A stretch of 64,000 bases of DNA from Oleiharenicola lentus (GTDB lineage: Bacteria; Verrucomicrobiota; Verrucomicrobiia; Opitutales; Opitutaceae): the NCBI RefSeq assembly GCF_004118375.1, contig NZ_SDHX01000002.1:372001-436000 (forward strand). Direction: 5' to 3'. The notes under the pieces are model-generated. The model saw only the letters and a program-made list of their open reading frames with translations. It made no database searches and was not told the DNA's origin. This document shows, one piece after another, positions 8,889 to 16,686 of this stretch. A program made the position numbers and the translations under genes. Positions within the stretch are counted from its first letter, which is position 1, and the number at the start of each line of letters is the position of its first letter.

Positions 8889-10526
8889 ATGAAAAACTAC
8901 CGTCATGGCAAACGCGGCGCGGACCTGCTCCACGATCCGCTCCTCAACAAGGGCACCGCCTTCACCGACAACGAGCGCAGCGTCCTCGGCCTGCGTGGCC
9001 TCCTTCCGCCGCGCATTCACACCCAGGCCGAACAGGTCACGCGCGTCCTCGAGAGCTTCCGGCGCAAGACCACGGACCTCGAAAAATACATCTACCTCAT
9101 CTCCCTGCAGGAGCGGAACGAAACCCTCTTCTACCGCGTGGTCATGGACCACCTCGACGAGATGATGCCGATCATCTACACGCCGACCGTCGGCCAGGCC
9201 TGCCAGCGCTGGGGCTACATCTTCCGCCGCTCCCGTGGCCTTTACATCACCGCCGCGGACCGCGGCCGGATCGTGCAGCTGTTGCGCAACTGGCCCTACC
9301 CGGACGTGCGCATGATTGTCGTCACCGACGGCGAGCGCATCCTCGGCCTCGGCGACCTCGGGGCCAACGGCATGGGCATCCCTGTCGGCAAGCTCTCGCT
9401 CTACACCGCCTGCGCGGGCGTCCATCCGGCCCAGTGCCTGCCCGTTATGATCGACGTCGGCACCAACAACGAACCGCTGCGCAATGACCCGCTCTACCTC
9501 GGCACGCCCGCGCCGCGTCTCCGTGGACCGAAATACGACGAATTGCTCGAGGAGTTTGTGCAGGCCGTGCATCAGATGTTCCCGCAGGCCTGCCTGCAGT
9601 TCGAGGATTTCGGCAACGCCAACGCCTTTGCGCTGCTCCACCGGTACGAAGACCGGGTCTGCTGCTTCAACGACGATATCCAGGGCACGGCCAGCGTGAC
9701 TCTCGCGGGCCTCTGCTCTGCCGCCCGCCTTTCCGGCGTGAAACTGCGGGACATGCGCATCCTGTTCTACGGTGCCGGTGAGGCCGGCATCGGTATCGGC
9801 GACCTGGTCGTGGACGCCCTCAAGGCCGAGGGCATCGGCGAACCCGCCGCCCGCCGCCAGTGCTGGTTCGTGGACTCCAAGGGTCTGGTGGTGCAGTCCC
9901 GCACCGATTTGGTCTCACACAAGCTGCGCTTCGCCCACGAACATCCGCCCGTGCAGGATCTCGGCGCCGCGATCGAGGCGATCAAGCCGCACGCCTTGAT
10001 CGGCGTCTCGGGCATGGCCGCAGCCTTCACCGAGGACGTCGTGCGCGCCATGGGGCGAATCAACCCGCGACCCGTCGTCTTTGCGCTCTCCAACCCGACC
10101 TCGAAGGCCGAGTGCACCGCCGAGCAGGCCTACACGTGGACCGGCGGACGCGCCATCTTCGCCAGCGGCAGCCCCTTCGCCCCGGTTACGCTCGACGGGC
10201 AGGTGCATGTGCCCGGTCAGGGCAACAACGCCTACATTTTCCCCGGGGTGGGCCTCGGCATCCTGGCCAGTCAGTCCACCCGCGTGACCAACGAGATGTT
10301 CCTCGTCGCGGCGCAGACCCTGGCCGGCCTCGTCACACCCAAGGACCTGGCCCAAGGCCGGGTTTACCCGGAGCTGGCACGCATCCGCGAAGTCTCCGCG
10401 GCCATCGCCATCGCCGTGGCCGGCAACGCCTTCGACCGCGGTCTCACCCGGCAGATCCGGCCCGACGATCTCGCCGGGCTGATCCGGGAATGCATGTATC
10501 AGCCCGACTACGAGAACTACGTCTGA
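8889..10526 (+). CDS. maeA: NAD-dependent malic enzyme
   Basis: A 545-residue malic enzyme of the long E. coli MaeA/eukaryotic class. It has LLNKGTAFT and ERNETLFYRV at the N-terminus, PIIYTPTVGQACQ with the catalytic Tyr, LGDLGANGMGIPVGKL, TNNEPLRNDPLYLG, QFEDFGNANAF and CFNDDIQGTASV (metal-binding acidic residues), and the Rossmann segment FYGAGEAGIGIG. It oxidatively decarboxylates malate to pyruvate. NAD preference is inferred from the class. ATG 8889 is chosen because the preceding in-frame codons read as promoter DNA. Confidence 0.95.
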   Translation: MKNYRHGKRGADLLHDPLLNKGTAFTDNERSVLGLRGLLPPRIHTQAEQVTRVLESFRRKTTDLEKYIYLISLQERNETLFYRVVMDHLDEMMPIIYTPTVGQACQRWGYIFRRSRGLYITAADRGRIVQLLRNWPYPDVRMIVVTDGERILGLGDLGANGMGIPVGKLSLYTACAGVHPAQCLPVMIDVGTNNEPLRNDPLYLGTPAPRLRGPKYDELLEEFVQAVHQMFPQACLQFEDFGNANAFALLHRYEDRVCCFNDDIQGTASVTLAGLCSAARLSGVKLRDMRILFYGAGEAGIGIGDLVVDALKAEGIGEPAARRQCWFVDSKGLVVQSRTDLVSHKLRFAHEHPPVQDLGAAIEAIKPHALIGVSGMAAAFTEDVVRAMGRINPRPVVFALSNPTSKAECTAEQAYTWTGGRAIFASGSPFAPVTLDGQVHVPGQGNNAYIFPGVGLGILASQSTRVTNEMFLVAAQTLAGLVTPKDLAQGRVYPELARIREVSAAIAIAVAGNAFDRGLTRQIRPDDLAGLIRECMYQPDYENYV

Positions 10527-10579
10527 AGCGAACGGATTAGCCTGAAACCGTAGGGCACGGCCAAAACCTGGGGCGACGG

Positions 10580-11143
10580 TCACAGACCGCCGCTACCTTC
10601 GTGGTTCGGGCCGACGGCTAACCGCGCCCGCACCGCCGCGATGGCCGCGCGTTCGCGCCCGGCCCAGTCGCCGCGAATGAGCACGTAGGGCAAACCGCGC
10701 CGGTCGAGCGCGCCGCGCCAGATGCGCATCGCCTTTCCCCGGTCGGCCGGATCGGGAAAGCACCGCTGCGGATCCGGCGAGAACGGCACGTCTATGTCGA
10801 GCAGCAGGTAGAGCGCGTAGTTTTTGCACCGTTTCTCCGCCTCGCGTCGCAGTTCGTCGGGCGTCGTGCCGTAGAGAAGATCGCTCCAAAGCATGGTTGT
10901 GAGCGCGTCGGTGTCGCAGATGACGAGCCGCTCCGCCTTCGCCACGGCCTCGTCCTCGCGCCGCCACTGTTCCTTCGCGACCGGCAGCATGTCCTCGAGC
11001 GTCAGCGCGCCCTGTGCGTCCCAACGCTCGCGCGCATACTCGGCGACCAGTGGCGCGCGGAAATGCGTCGCGAGCCTCGTGGCCAGCTCGGTCTTGCCGG
11101 TGGACTCCGGGCCGTAGACGGCGATGCGTTTGGGCTCAGACAT
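10580..11143 (-). CDS. NadR C-terminal-like ATPase / nicotinamide riboside kinase (AAA_28)
   Basis: A 187-residue P-loop protein with Walker A GPESTGKT at residues 11-18. It then has AEYARERW, a mid-region VICDTDALTTMLWSDLLYG and LLLDIDVPFSPDPQR, as in the ribosylnicotinamide kinase half of NadR. It probably phosphorylates nicotinamide riboside to NMN. The start is MSEPKR at 11143, or 11155 with four more residues. It lies immediately downstream of pnuC on the same strand, the usual pairing of importer and kinase for NAD salvage. Confidence 0.85.
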   Translation of the reverse strand: MSEPKRIAVYGPESTGKTELATRLATHFRAPLVAEYARERWDAQGALTLEDMLPVAKEQWRREDEAVAKAERLVICDTDALTTMLWSDLLYGTTPDELRREAEKRCKNYALYLLLDIDVPFSPDPQRCFPDPADRGKAMRIWRGALDRRGLPYVLIRGDWAGRERAAIAAVRARLAVGPNHEGSGGL

Positions 11144-11157
11144 GGTGGATTGCATTC

Positions 11158-11766
11158 TCAGCCTTGAGTAGGGCCAGTCTTTGACTGGCCGGGCCGGTCG
11201 GAGACCGGCCCCACCGTCCGCGCCCACTCGCGCCAGCCCCAGACGGCCATCAGCCAGAAAATGACGTAGAGCCCGGCGGTCAGGTACAGGTCCTTCACCC
11301 AATAGACCCCGATCGCCACCGTGTTGACCACGAGCCAGCCGGGCCAGCATTCGAGTTTTTTCCGCGCCTGCAGCCACTGCGCAATCAGGCTGAACACGAG
11401 GATGAACGCATCCCAATGCGGCAGCGCGGCGTCGGTCGTGCGCTGCATGAAGGTGCCCCAACCGTCCGTCGCCACCGCGCCGAGGGCCAGCCAGCGGGTG
11501 AGCGCCGCTCCCTTGAGCCGGGTCACGGGCAGCTCGCTGTGCGCGGCCGTGTGCTGGTTGTTCAGCCAATGCCACCAGCCATAGGCTTGGATAACAAAGA
11601 ATAACACCTGCAGGATGGCATCGGAGTAAAGTTTTGCCCCGTAAAACACCCACGCATAGACCGTCACCTGCACCAGGCCGACCGGCCAGCCCCAGATGTT
11701 CTGCCGGATCATGAGCCAGACGCCGAGCACGCCCAGCACCGTGCCGAGGATTTCCCCGCCGCTCAT
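11158..11766 (-). CDS. pnuC: Nicotinamide riboside transporter PnuC
   Basis: A ~202-residue integral membrane protein with about seven hydrophobic helices. The family pattern is clear: GVLGVWLMIRQNIWGWPVG, ILQVLFFVIQAYGWWHWL, WDAFILVFSLIAQWLQARK, LECWPGWLVVNTVAIGVYW and LTAGLYVIFWLMAVWGWREW. The start ATG (11766) overlaps the stop of the upstream Hsp33 gene in an ATGA, supporting both the start and translational coupling. The last ~17 residues are encoded by two tandem palindromic hairpins (11171-11211), so the tail is probably repeat-derived. Confidence 0.92.
   Translation of the reverse strand: MSGGEILGTVLGVLGVWLMIRQNIWGWPVGLVQVTVYAWVFYGAKLYSDAILQVLFFVIQAYGWWHWLNNQHTAAHSELPVTRLKGAALTRWLALGAVATDGWGTFMQRTTDAALPHWDAFILVFSLIAQWLQARKKLECWPGWLVVNTVAIGVYWVKDLYLTAGLYVIFWLMAVWGWREWARTVGPVSDRPGQSKTGPTQG
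11171..11211. repeat. Two tandem GGGCC-type hairpins at the pnuC 3' end
   Basis: GGGCCAGTC-ttt-GACTGGCC (11171-11190) is followed directly by GGGCCGGTC-gga-GACCGGCCC (11191-11211). Each is a near-perfect stem. The same motif class occurs at 7825-7881. The repeat lies inside the pnuC reading frame just before its stop. Confidence 0.8.
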
Positions 11767-12572
11767 GACGCCCGGGCGGAGCCGTCGAGCCAGGCCTCCA
11801 TCGCCTCGCGGGTGATGGTGTGGGTCGCGGCGCAACGCGGACACTGCACATGGATCAGCTCGCTGTCGCCGAAAAGCCCGGGCAGGTCCGCGCGCGCCGC
11901 CGGCGCGAGCGCGTTGAGGATGCGGCTCTGCTTGCAACCGCAGTGCCAGCGGTAGAGGCGGCGCTCGATGCGCGCCAGCGTCTGGGTCCGCGCCAGCGTC
12001 CGCACCTCCTCGGTGTCCACGCTGCGCAACCAGGCCTCGTCACAGTCCGGATGCGACACGAGGAAGGCATAACGGTCGTCACCCAGCTCGAAAAATCGCG
12101 CCAATCGCTGCTCGCTGCCGGTGTAGAAGGCCTCGGCGGCACGGAAAATGTCGGCCTCCTCGAAGTTCACCACGCTGCGGCGTTTTTCCGCGCTGCGGGA
12201 CGGCATCATTTCGCCGTAGAAAACGTTGTGCGGTGCCTCGCGGACGTTCTCGGTGAAGAGCCGGGCCGCCACGATGCAGTCCTCGTTGTCCCCGGCGAGA
12301 AACAGGTTCAGCCGCGGTTCCTGCAGCCCGAGGGTCCAGGCGAAGTGCTCATTGCGCGGGCGCGAGGCGCCGTGGAGCGTGAAGGCCACCAGCGCCTGCT
12401 TGAGGAGCGCGTCGTGCTCCGGCGCGTGCCGCAGCTTGTGGTCGGCGAGGTGCAGGTAGTAGTCCACCAACAGCGGCCCAAGGTCGGCCTGCACGAGCAG
12501 GACGTTGCGGTAACGGATGAAATCCACCGTGACTTCGGTGCCATTCGGCTCGTGGTTCTGGGCGTCGGACAT
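11763..12572 (-). CDS. hslO: Hsp33-family redox-regulated chaperone
   Basis: A 269-residue protein that is divergent in sequence but ends with the Hsp33 zinc/redox signature: C211-x-C213, 30 residues, then C244-x-x-C247, inside WHCGCKQSRI and IHVQCPRCAATH. In Hsp33 these cysteines bind zinc when reduced and form disulfides under oxidative or heat stress, activating holdase function. The N-terminal part (VDFIRYRNVLLVQADLG, VAFTLHGASRPRNEHF) matches the Hsp33 core. It is first in an apparent operon with pnuC and the NadR-like kinase. Confidence 0.85.
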   Translation of the reverse strand: MSDAQNHEPNGTEVTVDFIRYRNVLLVQADLGPLLVDYYLHLADHKLRHAPEHDALLKQALVAFTLHGASRPRNEHFAWTLGLQEPRLNLFLAGDNEDCIVAARLFTENVREAPHNVFYGEMMPSRSAEKRRSVVNFEEADIFRAAEAFYTGSEQRLARFFELGDDRYAFLVSHPDCDEAWLRSVDTEEVRTLARTQTLARIERRLYRWHCGCKQSRILNALAPAARADLPGLFGDSELIHVQCPRCAATHTITREAMEAWLDGSARAS

Positions 12573-12611
12573 TCCTCCGCAATGTAATGATGTTCCGCCG
12601 ATGTCCAGCGC

Positions 12612-12643
12612 GCCTGTTTCTCACCTCTGGGTGTGAAACAGGC
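12612..12643. terminator. Strong inverted repeat downstream of the GT2 gene
   Basis: A 13-bp near-perfect stem (gcctgtttctcac / gtgtgaaacaggc) with a 6-nt loop lies between the stop of the glycosyltransferase (12647, minus) and the start of hslO (12572, minus). There is no clear U-tract on either strand, so it may be a terminator, a processing site or a REP-like hairpin. Confidence 0.5.
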
Positions 12644-12646
12644 GGG

Positions 12647-13711
12647 CTAAGCGCCCATCAGGAAGTCCCGGCCCTCGTGCCAACCGCGCCGGGCCAGCCG
12701 GCTGCGGGTGTCCTCCCGCGCCCCGCGCTTGGCCACATAGCCGAGCAAGAACACCGCGCCGGGCTCCGGCAGTTCCTCCGGGGAAACCACCGGCACGCCA
12801 GCGACCGCCTTGCCGGTCTTCCGGGCGTCAATGTCGACGTAGCCGACAATTTTCAGCCCGTGCGCCTCCAGATGCGCCGCGCGCTTGCGGGTGGGCCGGC
12901 CGGCGCCCCAGATCCAGACTTCCCGCCGGCCCAGGCGAACCACGTGCTGCGCCAGGTACGCCGCTTTCACCCGGAAGAACGCCTCGGGGTCGTAACGCGG
13001 ATCGGACCGCGACAACCGCCCGGGCGTATCGTGCCAGATGAGCAGCTCGCGCGGCACCTTGGCCATCCGCACCCCGGCCTCCAGCCAGCGCAGCCAGAGT
13101 TCGTAGTCCTCGGGAAAATCTCCGTCGCGGTACCCGCCATGCCGCTCCAGCAATTCGCGCCGGAACAGCACGCTCGGGTGCGCCAACGGCGACTCGATGA
13201 AACGGTTCAACGCGATCTGCTCCGGCGTCACCAGCGAGTTCAACCAGTCCACATACAGCGCATAACCGGCGTTCGCCTGCCGGTCGCCCCCGAAGCCCAC
13301 GAGACACGAGGCCACGCCGATTTCCGGGTTCCGCTCGAACAACTCCACCTGCGCGGCCAGACGCTCCGGGTGGCACTCGTCATCGGCATCCATCCGGGCG
13401 ATGAACCGCCCCTGCGCGGCCGCACAACCCGCGTGGAGCGCCGTCACCAAGCCGCGGGCGGGCTGCGCCACCAGCTTTATCCGCGCGTCGGCCCGGGCCG
13501 CCGCGCGCAGCCACTCGCTTGTCCCGTCGGTCGATCCGTCGTCCACCGCGATCAGTTCCCAGTCGCCCCAGGACTGCACCCGGACGCTCGTCACGGCCCG
13601 GGCGAGCGCGGGTAGCCCGTTGCGCACGGGCAGGAGCACGGAAACCGAAGGGGCGGCGGACACACCGGCATACTCACCGGACCGGGTTCCCAGCGTCCAG
13701 CCCGGCCGCAA
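12647..13711 (-). CDS. GT2-family glycosyltransferase with C-terminal Rossmann-like domain
   Basis: A 354-residue protein. The GT-A domain (~20-250) has SVSVLLPVRNG, VDDGSTDGTSEWL, the RMDADDECHPERL metal-binding segment and FPEDYELWLRW. The last ~90 residues (EVWIWGAGRPTRKRAAHL, VGYVDIDARKTGK, PVVSPEELP) look like a nucleotide-binding Rossmann module such as those attached to some cell-surface glycosyltransferases. It probably transfers a sugar in surface polysaccharide synthesis; acceptor unknown. The true start may be a downstream codon nearer SVSVLLP. Confidence 0.85.
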   Translation of the reverse strand: MRPGWTLGTRSGEYAGVSAAPSVSVLLPVRNGLPALARAVTSVRVQSWGDWELIAVDDGSTDGTSEWLRAAARADARIKLVAQPARGLVTALHAGCAAAQGRFIARMDADDECHPERLAAQVELFERNPEIGVASCLVGFGGDRQANAGYALYVDWLNSLVTPEQIALNRFIESPLAHPSVLFRRELLERHGGYRDGDFPEDYELWLRWLEAGVRMAKVPRELLIWHDTPGRLSRSDPRYDPEAFFRVKAAYLAQHVVRLGRREVWIWGAGRPTRKRAAHLEAHGLKIVGYVDIDARKTGKAVAGVPVVSPEELPEPGAVFLLGYVAKRGAREDTRSRLARRGWHEGRDFLMGA

Positions 13712-13789
13712 TTTCGTTCAATTTGGGTCTGAAATTTTTCCGAATCCGCGTTTGCCAACCGGGCTCCGACCGGGACACTCGGCGCCGTT

Positions 13790-15316
13790 ATGTCGCACTC
13801 AGCCCATTCCCACCATGTCGAGGAGGAGTTCTCGCTTCCTCTCTTCATCGTTACCGTCGTGTTGTCGTTTGCCGGTCTCATCGGACTCTTCTGGCTCGCT
13901 GCGCCCCAGCAGGTCTGGCTCGTGCAGGTAGGCGCCACCGCCGGCAAGTTCGTTGCCGCCTTCCTGGTGGTCCACCTGTTCGCCTGCTTCGTGGAGTTCT
14001 TCTTCCACCGCTACGTCCTGCACAAGCCGGTTATCCCCTTCCTCAGCCGCTTCTACCGCCAGCACACGCTGCACCACAACCTCACCCGCATCGGCCGCAA
14101 GCGCACGCCCGGCGGCCGCGAGATCCCCTTCGTCGAAAATATCTACCCGATCATCGAGGAGGAGCAGAAGGAGGCCTCGTTCTTCCCGTGGTATACCCTG
14201 GCCGTCTTCGGCCTGCTGACCACGCCCCTGCTGGCGCTGCTGCAATGGGTGGCCCCGTCCTTCCCGTGGTTTTTCGCCGGCTACGGCGCGATGGCCTTCT
14301 CGATGGCCCTCTACGAAATCTTCCACGCCATCGAGCACTGGCCGTTTGAGAAATGGGCCGTGCTGATCGAGAAGCCCCGCATGGGCTGGTTCTGGCGCAA
14401 GGTTTACAGCTTCCACCTCCGCCACCACGCCGTGATCGACTGCAACGAGGCCATCTCCGGTTTCTTCACGCTGCCGATCGCCGACTTCGTGTTCAGCACG
14501 TGGATCTTCCCCAAGTCGCTCTACACCGACGGCGGCGAGTGGGAGGCCTCCGAGTTCACCAGCCCCAAGCCCTGCCGCTTCATCCAATGGTGCGACCAGG
14601 CCAGCGACGAAATCGTGCGCAACCGCCGCCTCGCCGCCCAGGGCGCGCCGGTGAAACCCCTGCTTGCCCCCGCCCCCGGCCCGCAGCGCACGCGGCTGGA
14701 GCGCACCATCCACGCCCTCACCCACGGCATCGGCCTCGCGGTCAGCACCGCCAGCCTCATCCTCCTCGTGGCCTTTGCCGCCATGAAGGGCAACGCGTGG
14801 CACCTCGCCAGCTTCACCGTCTTCGGCGTTTCCCTGGTGCTGCTCTACGTGTCCTTCGCGCTTTATCACCGTCGCGAGGAAACCGAATGGAAGCTCACCC
14901 TGCGCAAATACGCCCACGCCGCGATCTTCCTCGTCATCGCCGGCACCGCCACGCCCTTCCTGCTCGTCTCCATGCGCGGCCCCTGGGGCTGGTCGCTCTT
15001 CGGCGTCATCTGGGGCCTCTGCACCGCCGGCGTCGCCCTGCAGTTCCTCTTCAGCGGACGCTACCGTGTCGCCACCGCCATGGCCTACATTCTGATCGGC
15101 CTGCTGGCCGTGGTCGCCGTCAAGCCGGTGGTCGCCACCTTGGGCGCCGGGGAACTCGGGTTGGTCCTGGCCGGCGTCGCCTGCTACACCGCCGGTCTGG
15201 CCTTCACCTTCTGGCGCCTGCCCCGCTTCGAGATCGTGCCGCGCCAGCTGCTCTTCCAGGCCGGCAGCGTCTGCCACCTGCTCGCCGTGCTGCTGTTCGT
15301 GCTGCCGCACGCCTGA
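13790..15316 (+). CDS. Fusion of fatty-acid/sterol hydroxylase domain and haemolysin III (PAQR-like) domain
   Basis: One uninterrupted 508-residue frame with two membrane domains. The N-terminal half carries the histidine boxes of the di-iron fatty acid hydroxylase superfamily: HRYVLH (73-78), HTLHH (92-96), HAIEH (179-183) and HLRHH (209-213). After a Pro/Ala-rich linker (~285-300) comes a HlyIII/TrhA-like seven-helix domain: THGIGLAVS (311-319), SFALYH (355-360), KYAHAAIFLVIAGTATPF (373-390) and VCHLLAVLLF near the end. By eye the Asp usual before the DH histidine is Ala375, and the first His of the C-terminal HxxxH is absent, so the PAQR half may not be an ordinary metal enzyme. Lipid hydroxylation and remodelling is inferred. 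Confidence 0.82.
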   Translation: MSHSAHSHHVEEEFSLPLFIVTVVLSFAGLIGLFWLAAPQQVWLVQVGATAGKFVAAFLVVHLFACFVEFFFHRYVLHKPVIPFLSRFYRQHTLHHNLTRIGRKRTPGGREIPFVENIYPIIEEEQKEASFFPWYTLAVFGLLTTPLLALLQWVAPSFPWFFAGYGAMAFSMALYEIFHAIEHWPFEKWAVLIEKPRMGWFWRKVYSFHLRHHAVIDCNEAISGFFTLPIADFVFSTWIFPKSLYTDGGEWEASEFTSPKPCRFIQWCDQASDEIVRNRRLAAQGAPVKPLLAPAPGPQRTRLERTIHALTHGIGLAVSTASLILLVAFAAMKGNAWHLASFTVFGVSLVLLYVSFALYHRREETEWKLTLRKYAHAAIFLVIAGTATPFLLVSMRGPWGWSLFGVIWGLCTAGVALQFLFSGRYRVATAMAYILIGLLAVVAVKPVVATLGAGELGLVLAGVACYTAGLAFTFWRLPRFEIVPRQLLFQAGSVCHLLAVLLFVLPHA

Positions 15317-15339
15317 GCCCGGTTTCAGTTGAACTTCAC

Positions 15340-15368
15340 CGGCGGGGCGAAAGCCCCGCCGTTTTTTT
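15340..15368 (+). terminator. Rho-independent terminator
   Basis: A perfect 9-bp GC stem (cggcggggc / gccccgccg) with a gaaa tetraloop is followed directly by seven T residues, 24 bp after the stop of the hydroxylase-HlyIII gene. Confidence 0.92.
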
Positions 15369-15369
15369 G

Positions 15370-15421
15370 TGGAGGCCTTGGCTCCAGCCGGGCCGCGGCA
15401 CATCAGGAGATGTGCCCTCCA
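15370..15421. repeat. TGGAGG...CCTCCA imperfect palindrome
   Basis: An outer pair tggagg/cctcca encloses an inner hairpin gcacatc-agga-gatgtgc (15398-15415). It lies just after the terminator, between convergent genes. It resembles the GGTGGAGC...GCTCCACC elements at 35472, 41641, 46100 and 61552. Confidence 0.55.
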
Positions 15422-15439
15422 TTGCGATCCGCCGCGCGC

Positions 15440-16036
15440 TCACTCCTTCCCGATCACGCCCTTCTTCTGCAGTTTGTTGACCTTGGGCCGGATCACGAAG
15501 GTGCAGTAACCCTGGTTCGGGTTGTTGCGGAAATAGTCCTGATGGTATTTCTCCGCCGGGTAGAATTTCGGCAGCGGGCTGATCTCGGTCACGATCGGGT
15601 CATCGAATCCGGCCTGCGCAGCGGCCTTCCCCTTCTCGGCGGCGGCCTTCTGCGCGGCGTCCTCGAAAAAAATGACCGAGCGGTATTGTGTGCCCTCGTC
15701 CGCGCCCTGGCGGTTGAGCGTGGTCGGATCGTGCGCCTCGAAAAACACCTCGACCAGGCGCTCGTAGCTCACGACCGCGGGATCGAACTCGATGCGGATG
15801 ACCTCGGCGTGGCCGGTTTCGCCGGTGCAGATCTGCTGGTAGGTCGGATTGGGCACATGACCGCCGGCATAGCCGCTCACGACGGCCTTCACGCCCGGCA
15901 GCAGCTCAAACACCGCCTCCGTGCACCAGAAGCACCCGCCCCCGAAGGTGGCGAATGCAGTTTGCGAAGCAGGTTTGCTCTCGGCTTGGACGTTCATGGT
16001 CAGGGCTAGGAACAGGATGGTGATAAGGTGTCGCAT
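15440..16036 (-). CDS. msrA: Peptide-methionine (S)-S-oxide reductase, exported
   Basis: A 198-residue MsrA with the catalytic motif [10 protein letters not shown] (Cys35 and Cys38), [39 protein letters not shown] and AEKYHQDYF. The start [20 protein letters not shown] at 16036 gives a signal peptide, so the enzyme probably repairs oxidised methionines in the periplasm or envelope. In-frame codons upstream read as promoter DNA. No msrB is adjacent. Confidence 0.93.
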   Translation of the reverse strand: MRHLITILFLALTMNVQAESKPASQTAFATFGGGCFWCTEAVFELLPGVKAVVSGYAGGHVPNPTYQQICTGETGHAEVIRIEFDPAVVSYERLVEVFFEAHDPTTLNRQGADEGTQYRSVIFFEDAAQKAAAEKGKAAAQAGFDDPIVTEISPLPKFYPAEKYHQDYFRNNPNQGYCTFVIRPKVNKLQKKGVIGKE

Positions 16037-16224
16037 GGACGGGCTCGTGGGAGGACGGTAGCCGGGATTTATTCCCATGCAACCCCCGCGGCCAAGCCCC
16101 GGGAAAACGCCCGGGGCCAAAGCGCCAATCGCCTGAACCAGCCCAAACAGCGGAGGCGCTGAATTTCGGGTTTCGTGCCTCTTTGGCGTTTGGACTTTTG
16201 GCGTTTGGGATTTACTCCTCCGTC

Positions 16225-16602
16225 ATGTCCGATCCCCGGCTCGACAAGTGGCTCTGGTGCGTGCGCGTCTGCAAGACCCGCGCCGAGGCCACCGCGCTCT
16301 GCCGCAACGGCCGTGTGCAGATCAACCAGCTCGACGCCAAGCCCGGCCGCGATCTCCACGTCGGCGAAACGGTCGTGGCCCGCATCGGCATGGTCACGCG
16401 CACGCTCAAGGTGATTGCCCATCCCCGCGCACGCGTCGCGGCGAAACAGGTGCCGGAGTTCGCCGAGGACCTCACGCCGCCCGCCGAATACGAACGTGCC
16501 AAGCAGGCCTCCCTGGAGCACATGCTCGCCCGCGAACGCGGCCGCGGCCGGCCCACCAAGAAGGACCGGCGCGACATGGGCCGGCTGTTCGGATTCGATT
16601 GA
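16225..16602 (+). CDS. S4-domain RNA-binding protein (Hsp15/HslR-like)
   Basis: A 125-residue protein with an N-terminal S4 domain (RLDKWLWCVRVCKTRAEAT, CRNGRVQINQ, KPGRDLHVGETV) and a basic tail (RERGRGRPTKKDRRD). Hsp15 binds stalled 50S subunits carrying nascent chains. The ATG at 16225 is chosen because the upstream in-frame codons fall in a repeated non-coding string (ttggcgtttgg, twice). Confidence 0.88.
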   Translation: MSDPRLDKWLWCVRVCKTRAEATALCRNGRVQINQLDAKPGRDLHVGETVVARIGMVTRTLKVIAHPRARVAAKQVPEFAEDLTPPAEYERAKQASLEHMLARERGRGRPTKKDRRDMGRLFGFD

Positions 16603-16686
16603 ATTGCCGGTGGTTGCGAGAGCCGGCACCCCGCTGGGGCCGCCAAGACAGCTCAACCGGCGCCGCTTTCGGCCGATAACAGACGG

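Noticed and set aside
13799-15403. Long open frame on the minus strand opposite the hydroxylase-HlyIII gene
   Set aside because: GC-rich codon bias creates long antisense frames; the product is low-complexity Gly/Glu/Asp/His without domains, whereas the plus strand encodes recognisable motifs.
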